A stretch of DNA of 64,000 nucleotides from Amylostereum areolatum. Taxonomy: Eukaryota > Basidiomycota > Agaricomycetes > Russulales > Stereaceae. A program made the position numbers and the translations under genes. This document shows, one piece after another, positions 31,992 to 44,316 of this stretch. The DNA lies in the NCBI GenBank assembly GCA_012932865.1, contig SAXG01000033.1:186001-250000 (forward strand), given 5' to 3'. The notes below the pieces were generated by a model. That model was not told where the DNA came from, made no database searches, and saw only the letters and a list, made by a program, of their open reading frames with translations. The stretch's first letter is position 1; the number at the start of each line of letters is the position of its first letter.

Positions 31992-32990
31992 GAGAGCTCG
32001 GGAGCCCATTGACGACCTGGGCACATGCGTACAGTGTTGAGGGGGGGCGTCGAAGACGAAGGGGGGAGACGGATTCCGACGCGGCAGACGTTTTCATCGC
32101 TTCCCAGTCCCGCTCCTAGCAACAAGACACCTCCGCCGTAGCGATCACTTGTACTCACCTTTCAAAGCTCGTAGGGCACGCCCAAGGCCTGCCCAGGTAT
32201 CCTCACATGGAAGCCCCAGAATGACGGTGCGTCGACAATCTCACTCCATCACACGCGCTTGACGATACATGCCCAGGGATCATGTCTCAGGATACGGAGT
32301 GCATTCAGCCGTCGAATGGCATTGCTCGATTCTTCCCCTCTATCACGCGCAAGGGGCGTCCACGCTCGCGCGAGAAGGTGCTCGAAACCCGCGCGATCCT
32401 TCCCGAGGCGGCAAAGTCTACGACGTGCGCCGTGCGTTGTAAACAACGGCGGAGGAGTACGATGACGCGTCACGTACTACAGTGCTTCGAGGTCGCCTCC
32501 TGTCAATGTCGCAAGATCCTTGTACTCACATTGATGCATATCTCTATCGTTCACCAAACCGGCTACTTCCACCATGTACTCCGGTGCGGGAAATCCTGAT
32601 GAGCATTCAAAAAATCGGGTCGAGTCGTAGTAAGTACATACAGTATACATTTCGGCGATATTCGTAACTGCGCAGAAAACAACCAACCGACCTTGTTTCT
32701 GCGCCCAGCTCCAAGCGCCTGACTAATGATTGGAGAGTGTCCTGCGTCCGTGGCGCAGCGATGGTCTTCAGTAAGGGGAGAACGTGAATGGGACAGGGAA
32801 ATCCATGACGTCGTCCTGGGACGCCACTTTGATGTAGGGTGTCGTCTCCGGATAATCGTACATCGACACCAGGAAGCGATGGAAGAATCTCTAGATATTA
32901 ACGCACCAGCAGGTTAGACGAGAAGAGCGTGATGTGTGACTAGCAAACGCACTATCCCGAACGTTGCTCTCCCGGTGGACGAGATGGGCT
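31992..32990. other. Intergenic; no supportable gene
   Basis: Contains open frames on both strands, for example 32282-32599 with a basic KGRPRSREK segment that might be a 3' exon of the preceding gene. None is convincing. Confidence 0.3.
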
Positions 32991-35501
32991 TCAGAAACGA
33001 GTGGTACAACCCTTGATCATGCGAAGGCGAGTCGTCGGCAAGACCGACTCGACGCCTTGACTGAAGGAATCGACCAGCATCGCAATAAACGCGGACCACC
33101 GATTCTCTTCTACCTTGGAAGTCGAAGAAAATCTTGTCTACACCTTTCGAGAATGTGAGAGACGGCAGACCGTATCCGTAATGTTTGTCCTCGACAATGG
33201 TGCCCATCATGCCCGGACCCATACTCGCAAAGAACGAATCCAGGAGGTTATCAGGAAGATACGAAAATGCGGATCCTGGCCATTCATGAGGAGACCTGCT
33301 CTGGAAGATACGGAGATATATGCACCTGTGTCAAGAACAACTCGAATCGAGGCAGGCGGCAGGTTCAGCGCCGGGACAACCATCGAAGGGCTTGCCTCGA
33401 ACTTCCCACTGTCGTTGAGAGTCCCGAGTCCGACGCGAAGTAGGTTTACGATCCAAAGATCCCAAATATGTTTCTGAGAGGCATCTGTCTTGAACTCTAT
33501 CGACGGAAGTATCGCAATGTCGGCGGAGAACTTTAGCTGGGCTATCTTGGCGCTTTCGAAAGGTAACCGTCCAAAGCTGATAAAACTGTACCTATAGGGC
33601 GCGACACCTCGATGAGTCTCTACGGGGACTATGATTCCATAAATACGCACACATCTGAGTTAATACCAGGTGCCCGCTGGATGTCCTCTGGTGATACAAA
33701 CCGTACGTTGATTGGATCCCCCTAGAAGACGCCACATTGAGTAACAACTAATTACAGGCAGACAGCAGGACACATACAGGATCGATCGATTGACTTTTCA
33801 TAAGGGTGTTATAAAGACCCTATTGAACGGTCAGCTTAACTGTTATACTTGACGGATATCTATATTACCGGCTCTCCAACTTGAGATTTTGACCTAAAGT
33901 AAACAGATGGTGGCTTGCTCACGACATTGGCACATATTAAATCAACGCACCTTGGTAGTGCTAGCCCGATATGCCCATCATACGGGTGTGAAAGGCAGTT
34001 GCGGTTGATCGCGTCCGCCAACGGGAAGGGGATGTTCACCACGAGGTCAGACCAGTCGTTCTTCTGTCCAGACCAGACTTGACCTATCGTCAAGTTTCTC
34101 CGAGGATATTTTCTGGGAAGCCGCAGAGCTGGCGGAGTGTATGCCGGACATACTTAAGTGCGTTGCAACCACCCGTTAGCAATTGCTTTGGTACTCACTG
34201 AGCGCGCTATTGTCGAGATACTCAATGAAGTGCTCCGTCCGAGAGAGAGAGTCGGTCGATTCGAGCGGAACCCCGCGGAGTACACTGGTGGGATGGCGAA
34301 CAGGTGGGCTGACTTCGGCCCAGGTCCGTTTCGTGCGTGATCCATTGGGGTTTATGATCAACTCTTGGAACGAATATAGGAGTCCCCAGCTGAAAAATAT
34401 CGAAGCATTGCTGTCTAGTGTCTTCCGTGAGAACATAGTGATGCTTACGTGTTTACGTCCCCTGTATCTATCAGGAGTCGGTGCTTTCGTATGCTCAACT
34501 CGATCTTCTGAGCTTCAAATGAGTTCAATGGACTCACACGTTGGACGAAGGAGAATATAAACTGACCGTATGAATACTATAGCAATGACCTGTGGTATAT
34601 ATTCACAATTCAACAGTTTTACCGGAAAAGTAAGAGATTGACGTACTCGCAGGATCGAAGGGAGGCTCTGCCTTGATACGTGTATTACCCAATGTTAGCT
34701 CCACGTCATGCCGGATTGTCGGTCGGGGAGTCCGGAATGCCCAGACGAGGCTATGAGCAGACGAAGAGGCGGAACTGCGCTCTCTCAGAGAGCTGAGAAG
34801 AAACGATGTTGGATGATCACCGCTCGCAGGAGGGATATCCTGAATTAATGTCAGACGACGAAAAATGCATAGCACTGAGAATTGATAATGTCGGTTGATC
34901 AGAACATGAAGCCGCACCTGATCCTGTTCTCCCTCGCTACTGCTATCAACGTCAGCGTGACTGTCATCGCTGTCATCGTGAGGCTGCGGCTGTGAGTAAC
35001 GGCGAAGAGAATAAATATGTCTGCCTCAGGCTGGCGATAATAGCCTTGCAAGCGACGACTGAGACAAACCTCTGAGTCTGGATTATCTCCGCCAGAGAGT
35101 TTAGCAATCTGTCGACGATGATATACACATCAAAGGAAGTTACACCATAAAATTTGTGAGGCCACGTACCTGTGTTTCTGCGCCACTCATGTCGTTGTAA
35201 GTCTGTATCCCGAAGAAACAGTATGAAAAGACGCCCCGCACAACAGGATAGATAAGACGCGAACGCTTGCGGATATAGGGTTTCGCCAGGACACATGTGG
35301 AGGATTATCTTGGTAGTAATAACCTGGCCCACAGCCAGGGAACTCGGTGATCTTGAGACGAATAACGTCGTGGACCCACTGTGCAAACCATAAGCCGAAC
35401 ATCGTAAATGCAAAATTACGACACGCACAGCGCTTGATGCTTTCGGTCCAATCTGGAGACTGAAGACGTATGAGGAGGATTTTAGACTTGTTCTGAGACA
35501 T
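32991..35501 (-). CDS. Divergent pepsin-like (A1) aspartic-protease gene, many small exons; boundaries approximate
   Basis: On the minus strand two DTG motifs occur in order: RLLIDTGDVNT (DTG codons 34460-34468) and IRVVLDTGAYISVSS (33324-33332). Between them lies HPYDGHIGLALPR (about 33950-33990), like the 'DGILGLG' block of pepsin-like enzymes. Upstream parts include an acidic Asp/Ser-rich stretch (HDDSDDSHADVDSSSEGEQ, about 34925-34985) and DVELTLGNTRIKAE. The intended start may be the ATG at 35501 (MSQNKSKILLIR). I could not phase every exon; the stop at 32991 is one option. There is no clear signal peptide, and the residues after the first DTG are atypical (DV for SS). It may be a degenerate or non-catalytic family member. 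The DNA is AT-richer than its neighbours. Confidence 0.45.
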
Positions 35502-35908
35502 CGAAGGGCGTGCGGTGAGAAGTGGGCCTTTGGAAATGACGCCGAGGTCGAAAAGTCTTTATACCACAGCCCTCTTCTCCCCAGGAGTCACGAAGAGTGC
35601 TACGTCACTGTGGCCCAGGGCAATCGATGATCGATATGCATGAAAGAAGTGCGACAACATCTGATATTAGCGAAACCAGCAAATATACGGAAGCATACTC
35701 AAGCTCAAGGCTTCTCTTCGAAGAAGAAACAAGGTCGTGAATTGGTCAACACCCTTGCGAATAATATGAACATTTGTACGGCCGCTGTGTGTATTATATG
35801 CATATCGACCACGAAAATACGATCATATGACGAGAAAGGGTATTCTCTCACTGGCCTGTCGGAGGGCCACGGTATCCCCACTTGGCGTCCGGGGGCCCTT
35901 CTGCGTCT
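35502..35908. other. Spacer between the protease-like and F-box genes
   Basis: Contains the promoter and 5' flank of the minus-strand protease-like gene and the 3' flank of the F-box gene. No feature is seen. Confidence 0.35.
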
Positions 35909-37479
35909 CTACACCGAGAAAGATGCCAGATCAGTGAAGACGCAACGACACCATATGGGAATCACGTACATCAGTGCTGTATTCCAGGACCAATCATTCG
36001 AGAACTCGAGTCGAAGAAGTGGGTCTCGATGAATATACCATGTCAACCAGAAGTTCCCCGAATGTATCCTGAGTAAGATGGACATTCGCTCCAGCGTAGG
36101 ACTGAGACCAGCCGCAGCCGACGTCGCTATATCCATCAGTCGTTGGTGATAGTAATCGCAATATGAACCACCGTGGGGATGGGGGGAGTCGGGAAGGTCC
36201 AGATGAAGTCTGAGGACACGAATGAGGCGCAGGGGAGCGAGAATCTGGACCCATCGGTCCTGCGAAGTGCATATATGAGTGAGTATGCGCTAGATGACAG
36301 CACCACTGCACGCACGGTGTCGACATCGTCGCCTTCGTTGCTCCGATAGCGATGAATTTCGAGACGTCGAAGGTTTGAACAACGGACCGCGATATGCTGA
36401 AGAAGATCGGCGTCGCTGTCGTCCGACTTGTACACGATTTCGAGATCCTCCAGGAGTCCGAGGGGACACTTCTCCAATATTTGAAGACATTCCGATGATG
36501 ACAGAATGGGGGCAGTCCAGCTTTTCAGAAAACTTCGATCGAAGGGGTCGATGACGAAGTAGTAACGGGGGTAGTCGCGTAAGGACAGGCGACGCAGTCG
36601 GTCTGTGAGACGGCCGAAGATACCATCCGCGGGATCTGCGTAGCAAATTTCGAGGTCCTCCATCTGTTGGAAGGTGGTATTTGAAGAGCTGCCTGTGGGC
36701 CACAAACGAATCCTTCTGCCATCAAAGGGGAGAGCGACTTTGACCTTGAGCGTGCGCAGGCGTGCAATGATTGGGGATAACGAACGAAGGAATGCATCGA
36801 GGTCTTCGGAAACCGGCCGGAATGATTGGACCGTAAGCTCTCGGAGGCGAGGGAAGGACGGCAGTGTCATGAGCAGTTCTGAACGATTCGGCGGAGGGAT
36901 CGTGAGAGACTCGATACTATGGCGCGCCAGCTTTAAAAGCGACCTAGGCCCATCGAGTTCGAAGACTTTGGCCGTTTCGACCCAGTCCCTGAATGTGTAT
37001 ATGATACGTGTGACGGGCAGAGAGGAGGGAAATGGGAGAGCAGTGGCGTCGTATTCGCCCACAACGGAATGGACGAATTCCAATGTACTAAGGCCGGGGG
37101 CAGAGAAACACTTCATCACAGAGGACCACGGGATGTAGAATAAGTTGTCAAAGCGGATGGTGTGGAGATATGGGAGGTGCTGAAGCCCGTTCGGGAAGGT
37201 GGATACGTCGACGGGGAGATAGTACGTCCCGCGGAACGTGAGGGTTCTGCAAAACAGGTTAGATTGATCCTGGTACAATCCAGAAGTGACGGACTGGATA
37301 TACGGCCAAAGTACAGACGGAGGTGGGCCTTTATGTTCCGTGAGACTTGTGGTACACCTCCGAAAGAGGAGGGGAAGCGAGAGTTGTCGAAGTCTCTGCG
37401 AGACAGAAGAGACGGAAACAATAGTTCCGTTTCGTCTCGCAACCTCGCTCAGTATCAGAAATAAGGCATCATCGTTCAT
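35909..37479 (-). CDS. F-box protein with degenerate leucine-rich repeats (504 aa)
   Basis: Two exons, 36316-37479 and 35909-36259. The 56-nt intron (GTGCGT...TTCGCAG) is open in the first frame, so an unspliced reading would give a false 447-residue product. The N-terminus MNDDALFLILSEVARRN...VSQRLRQLSLPLLFRR is a typical fungal F-box (Skp1 binding). Irregular leucine-rich segments follow (FPRLRELTVQSF; ARLRTLKVKV; MEDLEICYADP; LRRLSLRDYP; LLEDLEIVYKS; NLRRLEIHRY; RLIRVLRLHLDLP). It presumably acts in an SCF ubiquitin ligase with an unknown substrate; mushrooms carry very many such genes. A possible upstream exon near 37556-37610 (LGLAQIIFHVLMAMG on the minus strand) was not joined. Confidence 0.75.
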
Positions 37480-37940
37480 TTTCAGTATTCTGTCGGAGCG
37501 TTAGGCGCACGAAAAGAGGAGACATTAACCAGAACTCGAGTACTCACGGCCCATTGCCATCAGGACGTGGAAGATGATCTGTGCTAGACCTAGGAATGCT
37601 AACGATCCTACAAGTAGAGGTCAGTCATCTTATACACCGAGTGCCGTTCAACTTACAACACCATGATAGAGGGGAGTAGACACGACGACGGCTGTGAACA
37701 TCGAAGACGAATTCGAAGTTGAGCGGACGATGTCGATGATGGCTGGACCTCAGTCACGTAATCACTCCCGGTTCAAGTAATGACGTCACTGTCATTACTC
37801 CTTACTTACTATGTAGTACCGTCATTTCTCTGAATTCACTTTCAGCTTCCTGTTGAGCATGCAATACGGGCGATGACGCCCCTCGAAACTCCATCCACGA
37901 AACAGAAAACATAAATGTACAGTATGGCACAGAAACATCG
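37480..37940. other. Spacer upstream of the F-box gene
   Basis: Holds a short minus-strand segment, flanked by AG and GTGAGT, that would encode LAFLGLAQIIFHVLMAMG (about 37556-37610) and might be an unjoined 5' exon. Otherwise nothing. Confidence 0.3.
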
Positions 37941-40442
37941 TTACAAATTAGCCCCCGCCGCTCCACGTCCCGAAAGCGTCATCTCATCTATAACCTCCCC
38001 TGTCTCCAAACGTTTGTACGTGCGGATCGTCTCGCCGTAGTCCGAAATGTCGTATATTCGGAACCGTCGGTCGAACCTGCAAGAATGAGGTGAGTACGAC
38101 GGAGGCGACGAGGTATGTGAAGGAGGGACGTACCCAACACGACTGTAACCCTCGAATGACCTGTGAAGAAATGATAAACAACGGAAAGAACAACGAGGAG
38201 GATACCGTACCCTCCGCCACCAAAGCACATCCACACGCCCTTCACGCGTTTGCAGTTTTCCGTCACTGGTGACCGAGGTGAGCCAACTATCCCGAGTCAA
38301 CGGACACGACGCGACTCACCATGACAATGCCCGTTTCCGACGACTTTGACCTCGGGCGCACCTCCAGTCCCCGTATGCTCGCTCTCTGTCGCACGCAGCA
38401 GCCCCTTCTCGAACATCCCGTCATTGTGCTTGGCCGCGCCCGACGATTCGAGGTCACCCAAACCAACGTCCAGAGGCTTCCCGGTCCTGGGGTCGTAGTC
38501 TGCCTGGCCATACGTCTCCGGTCTGCGAGCCGACATTAGGCTAGTGAGGAAGAGCAGGAAAGGAAGTGGACGTACAAGGGGATATGGAAGAACATGAGCG
38601 CGTTGGGTTTGGCGAGCTTGAGACGTTCTGGGGTGAGTTGGTCCCGGGGCCATATACCGCTGAAGTCCTTCCCTCCGTCTGGTGTGAACGGGCGTTCTAT
38701 CGCGTTGATCGACGCTGCAAGGGAGCTCAATCCAGCTTTCGCGCCAACGAAACGGCCAGAAACATACCTGACTCGCGAAGGAACCAGTCGATTTGGTCCT
38801 GGGTCGAATGTTAGCGACGTGGGGACGAACAACAATGAAGGCGCCCACCTGATGGATCCAGTCGTACTCAGTTGGGGTCACGAAGCCCAGCCAGTCCACG
38901 ATGCCCTTCGAGTACGCGCCCGAGTCGAGGAAGTACAGCGTAAGGAGGTGCGTCTTGCTCGCGTCCGCGCTCCACACTTTCAGCACGTAGTTGCCTACGC
39001 CGTGGATGTCCTCCGGACCTGGCTGCACAAGGCTGTACGGCAAGCCCTGCATCAACCGCACTTGCTCCCGCCTGTTCGCACCCACCCACTGGTCTTCGTC
39101 GTCGTGGTTCCCAAACACCGCCGCCCAAGGGATGCCCCGCGCCACCACCTCCGCCGCGAATTTGGCCAGAACGGATTTGGCGTCGAGGACGGTCTTCTGC
39201 CCGTTGAGCTGGTCTCCGGTGAAGATGACGAGGTCGGGCTTCTCGAGGTCGAGCGCGCGGGAGAGGAGCGATTGGGTCATGTTGTATGCGCCGCCTTCGC
39301 AGGGCGTGTCGGGATCGCGGCATTTTCCTGCGGTGGTTGTGAAGTGGAGGTCGGCAACTTGCATGATCTTGAACCGGCCATCGCGAGAGAAATGGAGTGG
39401 GGGTGCTGGGGGGGCCGCTAAGGGAGAGATGGTATAAGGATCAAGGTAACAGGTAAGACGAAGGAGGAGCGTACGCTTGACCCCGCGACGGAACGTCAGC
39501 CAAGTGGTGACGCGGCCAGAGCCTGCCGCCATCGTGGCTGGTGAGAGCTTGTCGAACCCGTACCATGGCTGGCCGTCGCCGTATATGACGTCCAATTCGG
39601 TGATGACGTTCTGCTTGTCCGTTTGTGCCGGCATGTCGGTTTCGTACCAGAGGAAGAGGGAGGGCGTGCGCACGACGCCATCGCGAAGTGAACGGTCAAC
39701 CTTGGTCCATTTAGAGGAAGCCGTTGTTGGTGGTGGTCCTGGCGCGGTCGTAGGAAGGAGTTGGATGTTGGTGATGAGGGGAACGTCGAGACGACGCGTA
39801 CGACGGTAGTAGAGATACTGACGAGGTGCATCACACACTTCGACGTCGCAGTAGCTGGAATGTCCAACTCACTAGGTGCCACATTCCCGCCTGGCGGTTA
39901 AGGTCTCGGTCGACGCGAACCCATTTGCCCTTGATCGCGTCGTCCGAGCTGGGTGCAGGGGAACACATGTCGACGAAACGCGAGTCCCACATACAGCGCA
40001 CAACCATTATCTCGGATACTGAAGTCATATTCAGCGAACTCGAACCATCTGAAAACATGATATGAGACGTACACCCGGTATCGTGGGGCATGAGTGGCGA
40101 CCACGCGTCCAGCGGCAGGCTCGCGCTATCCGCACTCGATCCCGAGGCAGTCGTCACATTCCACCAGTCAACATCTCCGTCCCCGCCCGCGCTAACATCG
40201 CCGCCTCCGCCCGCCACCGTGTCGTCGACGCTCCCGCCAGATGCTGCTGCGCTTCCCGCCGGCACCGATATCGACTCCCAAGCTTGCCATCCGAGTCGTT
40301 GAAGGTCCCCGGGTCCGCGCGTTGGTTGGTATAGTACGAAGAAGAAGGTGAGAAGGCATGCGAAGGCGAAGGTGGTGGTCGCGGGAACGAATATTGAGCG
40401 CAAAAACCGGAAGAACCGGCCGCATGTTACGGCTCTCGCCAT
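37941..40442 (-). CDS. DCR2-like: Dcr2-like calcineurin-type metallophosphatase with N-terminal membrane anchor (682 aa)
   Basis: Ten exons: 40073-40442, 39873-40048, 39475-39817, 38849-39417, 38768-38798, 38576-38714, 38320-38522, 38211-38265, 38134-38160 and 37941-38076. The N-terminus has one hydrophobic helix (TTTFAFACLLTFFFVLY) after a basic stretch, consistent with a type II membrane protein. Phosphoesterase metal-site blocks: FKIMQVADLHF (D-x-H), VIFTGDQLNG (GDxx), VFGNHDDED (GNHD), FFHIPL and NGHCH near the end. The order and the end FDRRFRIYDISDYGETI match fungal Dcr2/phosphatase proteins; yeast Dcr2 acts in cell-cycle start and dephosphorylates Sic1. All residues expected for metal binding are present. 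Exon 9 is only 27 nt and exon 5 only 31 nt. Confidence 0.88.
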
Positions 40443-41350
40443 CAGCCAAGGCCGGGGGCGTGATATGAGATTTCAGCACTTATGGGGGTTCTACTAAAGG
40501 GCTTGGGTGAGTTCGAAACGGTGGTGGTCGTGGGTTATGTGGTCGCTGTAATGCTGGACAGTGGACACTGCTGGTCGCCGGCGCGAGCGTCGAGCATGCT
40601 TGAGTCACATCGTGACGTCAGATGATAACGCCTGGTCACGCCCAAAGTGACCTCCGACTTCAACTCACCAAACTCACCATCTTCAACGTATACAGGTAGG
40701 CTGGCAGAACTAGCTCATACCCTTGGAGACTCGTTTGATTATAGGGTACTCTATCGGTGAGCGTGTATCTTTTCCTGCGCTTTGAATTCGTACCAGAATG
40801 AGGTTCTGTTTAGGGGACCGGGTCAAGGTACTACGGAAATAATGAAAGGCGGCCGCTCCCCGGCGCCATCGTGCTGCGTGCAGATGAACGCCCGCACAAA
40901 ATGCTCGCGCTCGCGCGAAGTCTCCAGCTAATCCTTCAGGCCTCAGGTGCGAGCTACCACATAATATTCTTTGGCATCTCCCTGTGCTCGTCATTTCCAA
41001 CAGCATAGGCCAGCACTAGACTGCCGTTACGTCGCAGGTGACCTGCATATGCATATTTTGTTGCTGACTGCCCTGCATGGTCTCATAGGTACCTTTTCCA
41101 GCGAATTCGGATCCATTTTCTGCGACGTTTTCCTGACCTGGGGCAACGCCGGTTCGAAAAGTGTCCAGGTCATGTGACCTGAAGTCGCGTCGAAACATGG
41201 TCACAGTGCGTGCATCTCATTATTTGATCATTCACACACCCGTTGCTCAGCTGTTTTCAAAAAGAACATGCTAGAGGGTTACTTAGTAAACACATGAATC
41301 AATACATACAGCTGAACAGAGTAGTACGTGCAAAGTTATGTCGCTTATGG
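40443..41350. other. Intergenic; no supportable gene
   Basis: Contains a near-palindrome TGCATATGCATAT around 41045-41058. No coding or RNA feature is recognised. Confidence 0.4.
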
Positions 41351-44316
41351 TCAATTTGGTACTAGGGCCGACTCAATCAATTCCTGCCGCTGTTTCTCCG
41401 TGAGTCCGTTCAAGATAGCGACAAGCACCTCAAGAGCTGCTTCCTTCTTCAGAGAAGAGGCACCCTTTGGCACTGTGATCTGTCGTGTTGGAACCCGTAG
41501 CCAAGAGAGATGTGAGATAATGTCTGCCCGCTTGATGTTCGAGAAGTTGTCGGGGTTGGACCAATATTCTGGATTGAGATTGACATTAATTGCTTCAACT
41601 TTTGCCTTGCGCTCATCATCTCGCTGTCGTTTTGCCACACGATCTTCAAGGAGTTGTACCCGCTTCCTCTTCATACTCTCCACATGCTCTGCACGAGCAG
41701 CCCTATCCTGTACGGCACTATCGAGGACCCATCCTTCTTTGCGAACAAATGACGAAAGGGAAGGAGTGTTGTCAAGGGCAGCAGTTTCCCATTTATCCGT
41801 GCCATTGAACTTGTGAACGGTCTTTGCGTTCCAGCTCTCGAGTGTCATACTTGGCTTTGAATGGCGCCCATCTCGGAACCAGCCAAAAGATCCCTCCGAA
41901 AGATCGTTTGCTGCATCTGACGCTGCAGCTTCAAGCTCGGCAGGTGTAGCAGTGGTGATACGGCTTCCAGGTGCAAACTCCGTTGTGAACCGCTTCCATC
42001 CCTTGAGTGCGCCCCGCAGAAATGCGTGCAGGACGGGCTGAAGGAAAGGGAGACGGCCACTTTGACGGAGCCGATGTATGGCATAGATGGCCTCGGGACG
42101 TTCCCAATTTTGACCGTCAAGTGTCGCTGTGGAGTAGGCTTGACTTTCGGTGGTCAGAAGGATTGTCGGGTCGTTGAGCAGGGATTGACAGTGTGAGAGA
42201 ACATGGTCATGGTAGGGGCCAAGGAGGAGAGCATTGTCAGCGCTTCGAATATAGCGCATATATGGGTGGCTGATAGCTTGGGAGTAGAGGGTGAGAACTG
42301 CGAGTTCGGTGAGTGTGGGGGGATCACAGAGAGCCTTGTGTAGATTCTGTTCTAAGTGATTGAAGTCTCCGGATTCCTTGGTATCGCGTACAATCAAGAG
42401 GAACTCGGCGTAGATGTCTAGGTGAACGAGTAGTTCACCAGCACCTTCGCCGAACGTCCCGAATCGTGTGTTGCTGGTGTCCGGAAACTGTACAACGTAG
42501 CCGAGGGTGATCTGGAAGAACCAACGGTAATGGTCTTGCTGGCCTTTCTTCGAGTTCTTGTGCCGAAAGTACGCGCCGGCGAGCTCGGTGGTCTTGATGT
42601 CACCACCGGTGGAGACAGCTTCAGCGCGCACCTTCGATGATGATGCGGACTTGTCGGCAACGGCGGCAGCATTGTCCTTGTTGAATAGAAGAAGGGGCGG
42701 CACTGCACCCGACTTGACTGCTTCATCTGATGACCACCATTCTTTCATCTCGCGCGCACCCCATTTGAATGCGTTCATCTCCTTGTGCATTCCGCATCCT
42801 GCCCAGATAAACAGATCTATCCAACGCCGTTCTTCATCACTGAGTGCATCGAAGCGCTCCTGGCCAAGCTGCCGAAGAGCAGCACCCCGAGCGTGCCCTG
42901 CGTGGGTCATCCGTTCCTTCTCGTCTAACCGCTCCCATGCGTCAATCCCTCCAGTGTTGCGAATGCACTGCTCTGTATAGCCTTGCAGAAACAAGACGAA
43001 CTCGAGGTTTGACAACGTTGCAAGCGCGTCTCGACCACGCTGCTCCCGATCCACATCACGCTTGAGATTTTCGATGAGTTCCGCCAGCCGCTTTTGGTCG
43101 TTAGCGTGGTCACTGAGCATGCCTTTGAGCTTGGCAAGGATTTCGGCCAGAGCGATCGGGTTATTGGCACTGAGGGGGCTTCGGTTGTGGAGGTCGATGA
43201 GGTCAAGAATGCGCTGCTTCAAGCCGCGCAGCTGCTCCGCACTCGTGTGGTCGGGGGCAGTCCTTAGTGGAAGCATACGCTTGACGCGAGTGGCCGGTTC
43301 TCCGGTTGAGCCATCGTCTGGGAGCTTGATATCGAGAAATGTTGTCTCGTAATGTATATTCTTGTGCGAGGTTCCATCGCCCGCGACGGTAAAGGCTGGA
43401 GATCCCACCAAATCAGTATACAACAACGACCAAGGCCGGAGGGCACGTACCCGTTGCTTGCTGAAGCTCGCTGGCGACCTGTAGATCGGACAGAATGCGG
43501 CTCTCGAGGTTGATGCGCCGCACGCTGTGCCGATCAATGTCGCCGACAACTTCGATGCCGACAACCCTTAGAACTCGGCGAATAACGCGCGAGACATTGC
43601 GAAATGGAAGGCCATCTTGCACCAGCGATCGCACCAGACGGCGTACTTTGTCCGTAAATATCCCCTTCTCCTTGAGAACGAATGTCTTGATCCCTTTTAC
43701 TGTCGCGCTTGCAAGCGCGCGCTCGATGGCCTTCGGGCGACTTTTGAGGCCGCGTGCAACGCGTTTGCGGAGCGCATCGTTCTTCTTCCGCAATCTTGAA
43801 ATGAGCTGGGTTGTGTGCTGCACTCCTTGATCGCGTTTGGATCGTGACGAAGTGGGTGGTGACGCGGGAGATGGCCGGGCTTGGGGTTTGGATGGTGATG
43901 TAGTTGGGATGTGTGGGATGTGAGCTTGAGCATTGGCAACATTCTTCCGGTCCAAGGCCTTGAGCTCTCGATGAAGCAGATAGTTCTCCTCCTAGAGCAT
44001 GTATTAGTATATTGAAACACCCTACACGGTCGATGCGCACCTTCAGCTTCCTCTGCCCATTCTGCGCTCGGAGAACCTGCCGGGTCACATTGTGGACCTT
44101 TCTCCGGGCCTCTGCCAGCTTCTCCTGCACAGACTTGAGTACATTTGATGCTGAGTTGCTGATACTTGAATTATATGACGAGGATCTCGTGGTTGTTGGG
44201 CTTGGGGGGTGGTTCTCCTTGACAGGACTGTGTGCAAACACCCGGGCAGCTTGAACAGATGCTTTTTGTGCTGAAGATCGCGGTTTTTTTCGCAGAAAAG
44301 GGAGATGGGGGCTCAT
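41351..44316 (-). CDS. Large protein of a multicopy, transposon-like mushroom family (953 aa)
   Basis: Three exons: 44041-44316, 43451-43991 and 41351-43395. The N-terminus is Ser/Pro-rich with a coiled coil (VLKSVQEKLAEARRKV) and a basic region (RSKRD...RLRKKNDALRKRVARGLK). Then come DIDRHSVRRINLESRILSDL, FTVAGDGTSHKNIHYET, DHTSAEQLRGLKQRI, LFIWAGCGMHKEMNAFK and FPDTSNTRFGTFGEGA. These blocks resemble a family present in many copies in agaricomycete genomes and treated as transposon-related or hypothetical. I do not know its fold or activity. The Asp/His-containing blocks would suit a metal-dependent nuclease or transposase, which is inference. Frames are intact throughout, so this copy could be recent or under selection. 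I found no terminal inverted repeats. Confidence 0.7.

Noticed and set aside
36260..36315. Unspliced 447-aa reading of the F-box gene
   Set aside because: The 56-nt segment has a GTGCGT donor and a TTCGCAG acceptor. Removing it continues the leucine-rich protein for 117 more codons.
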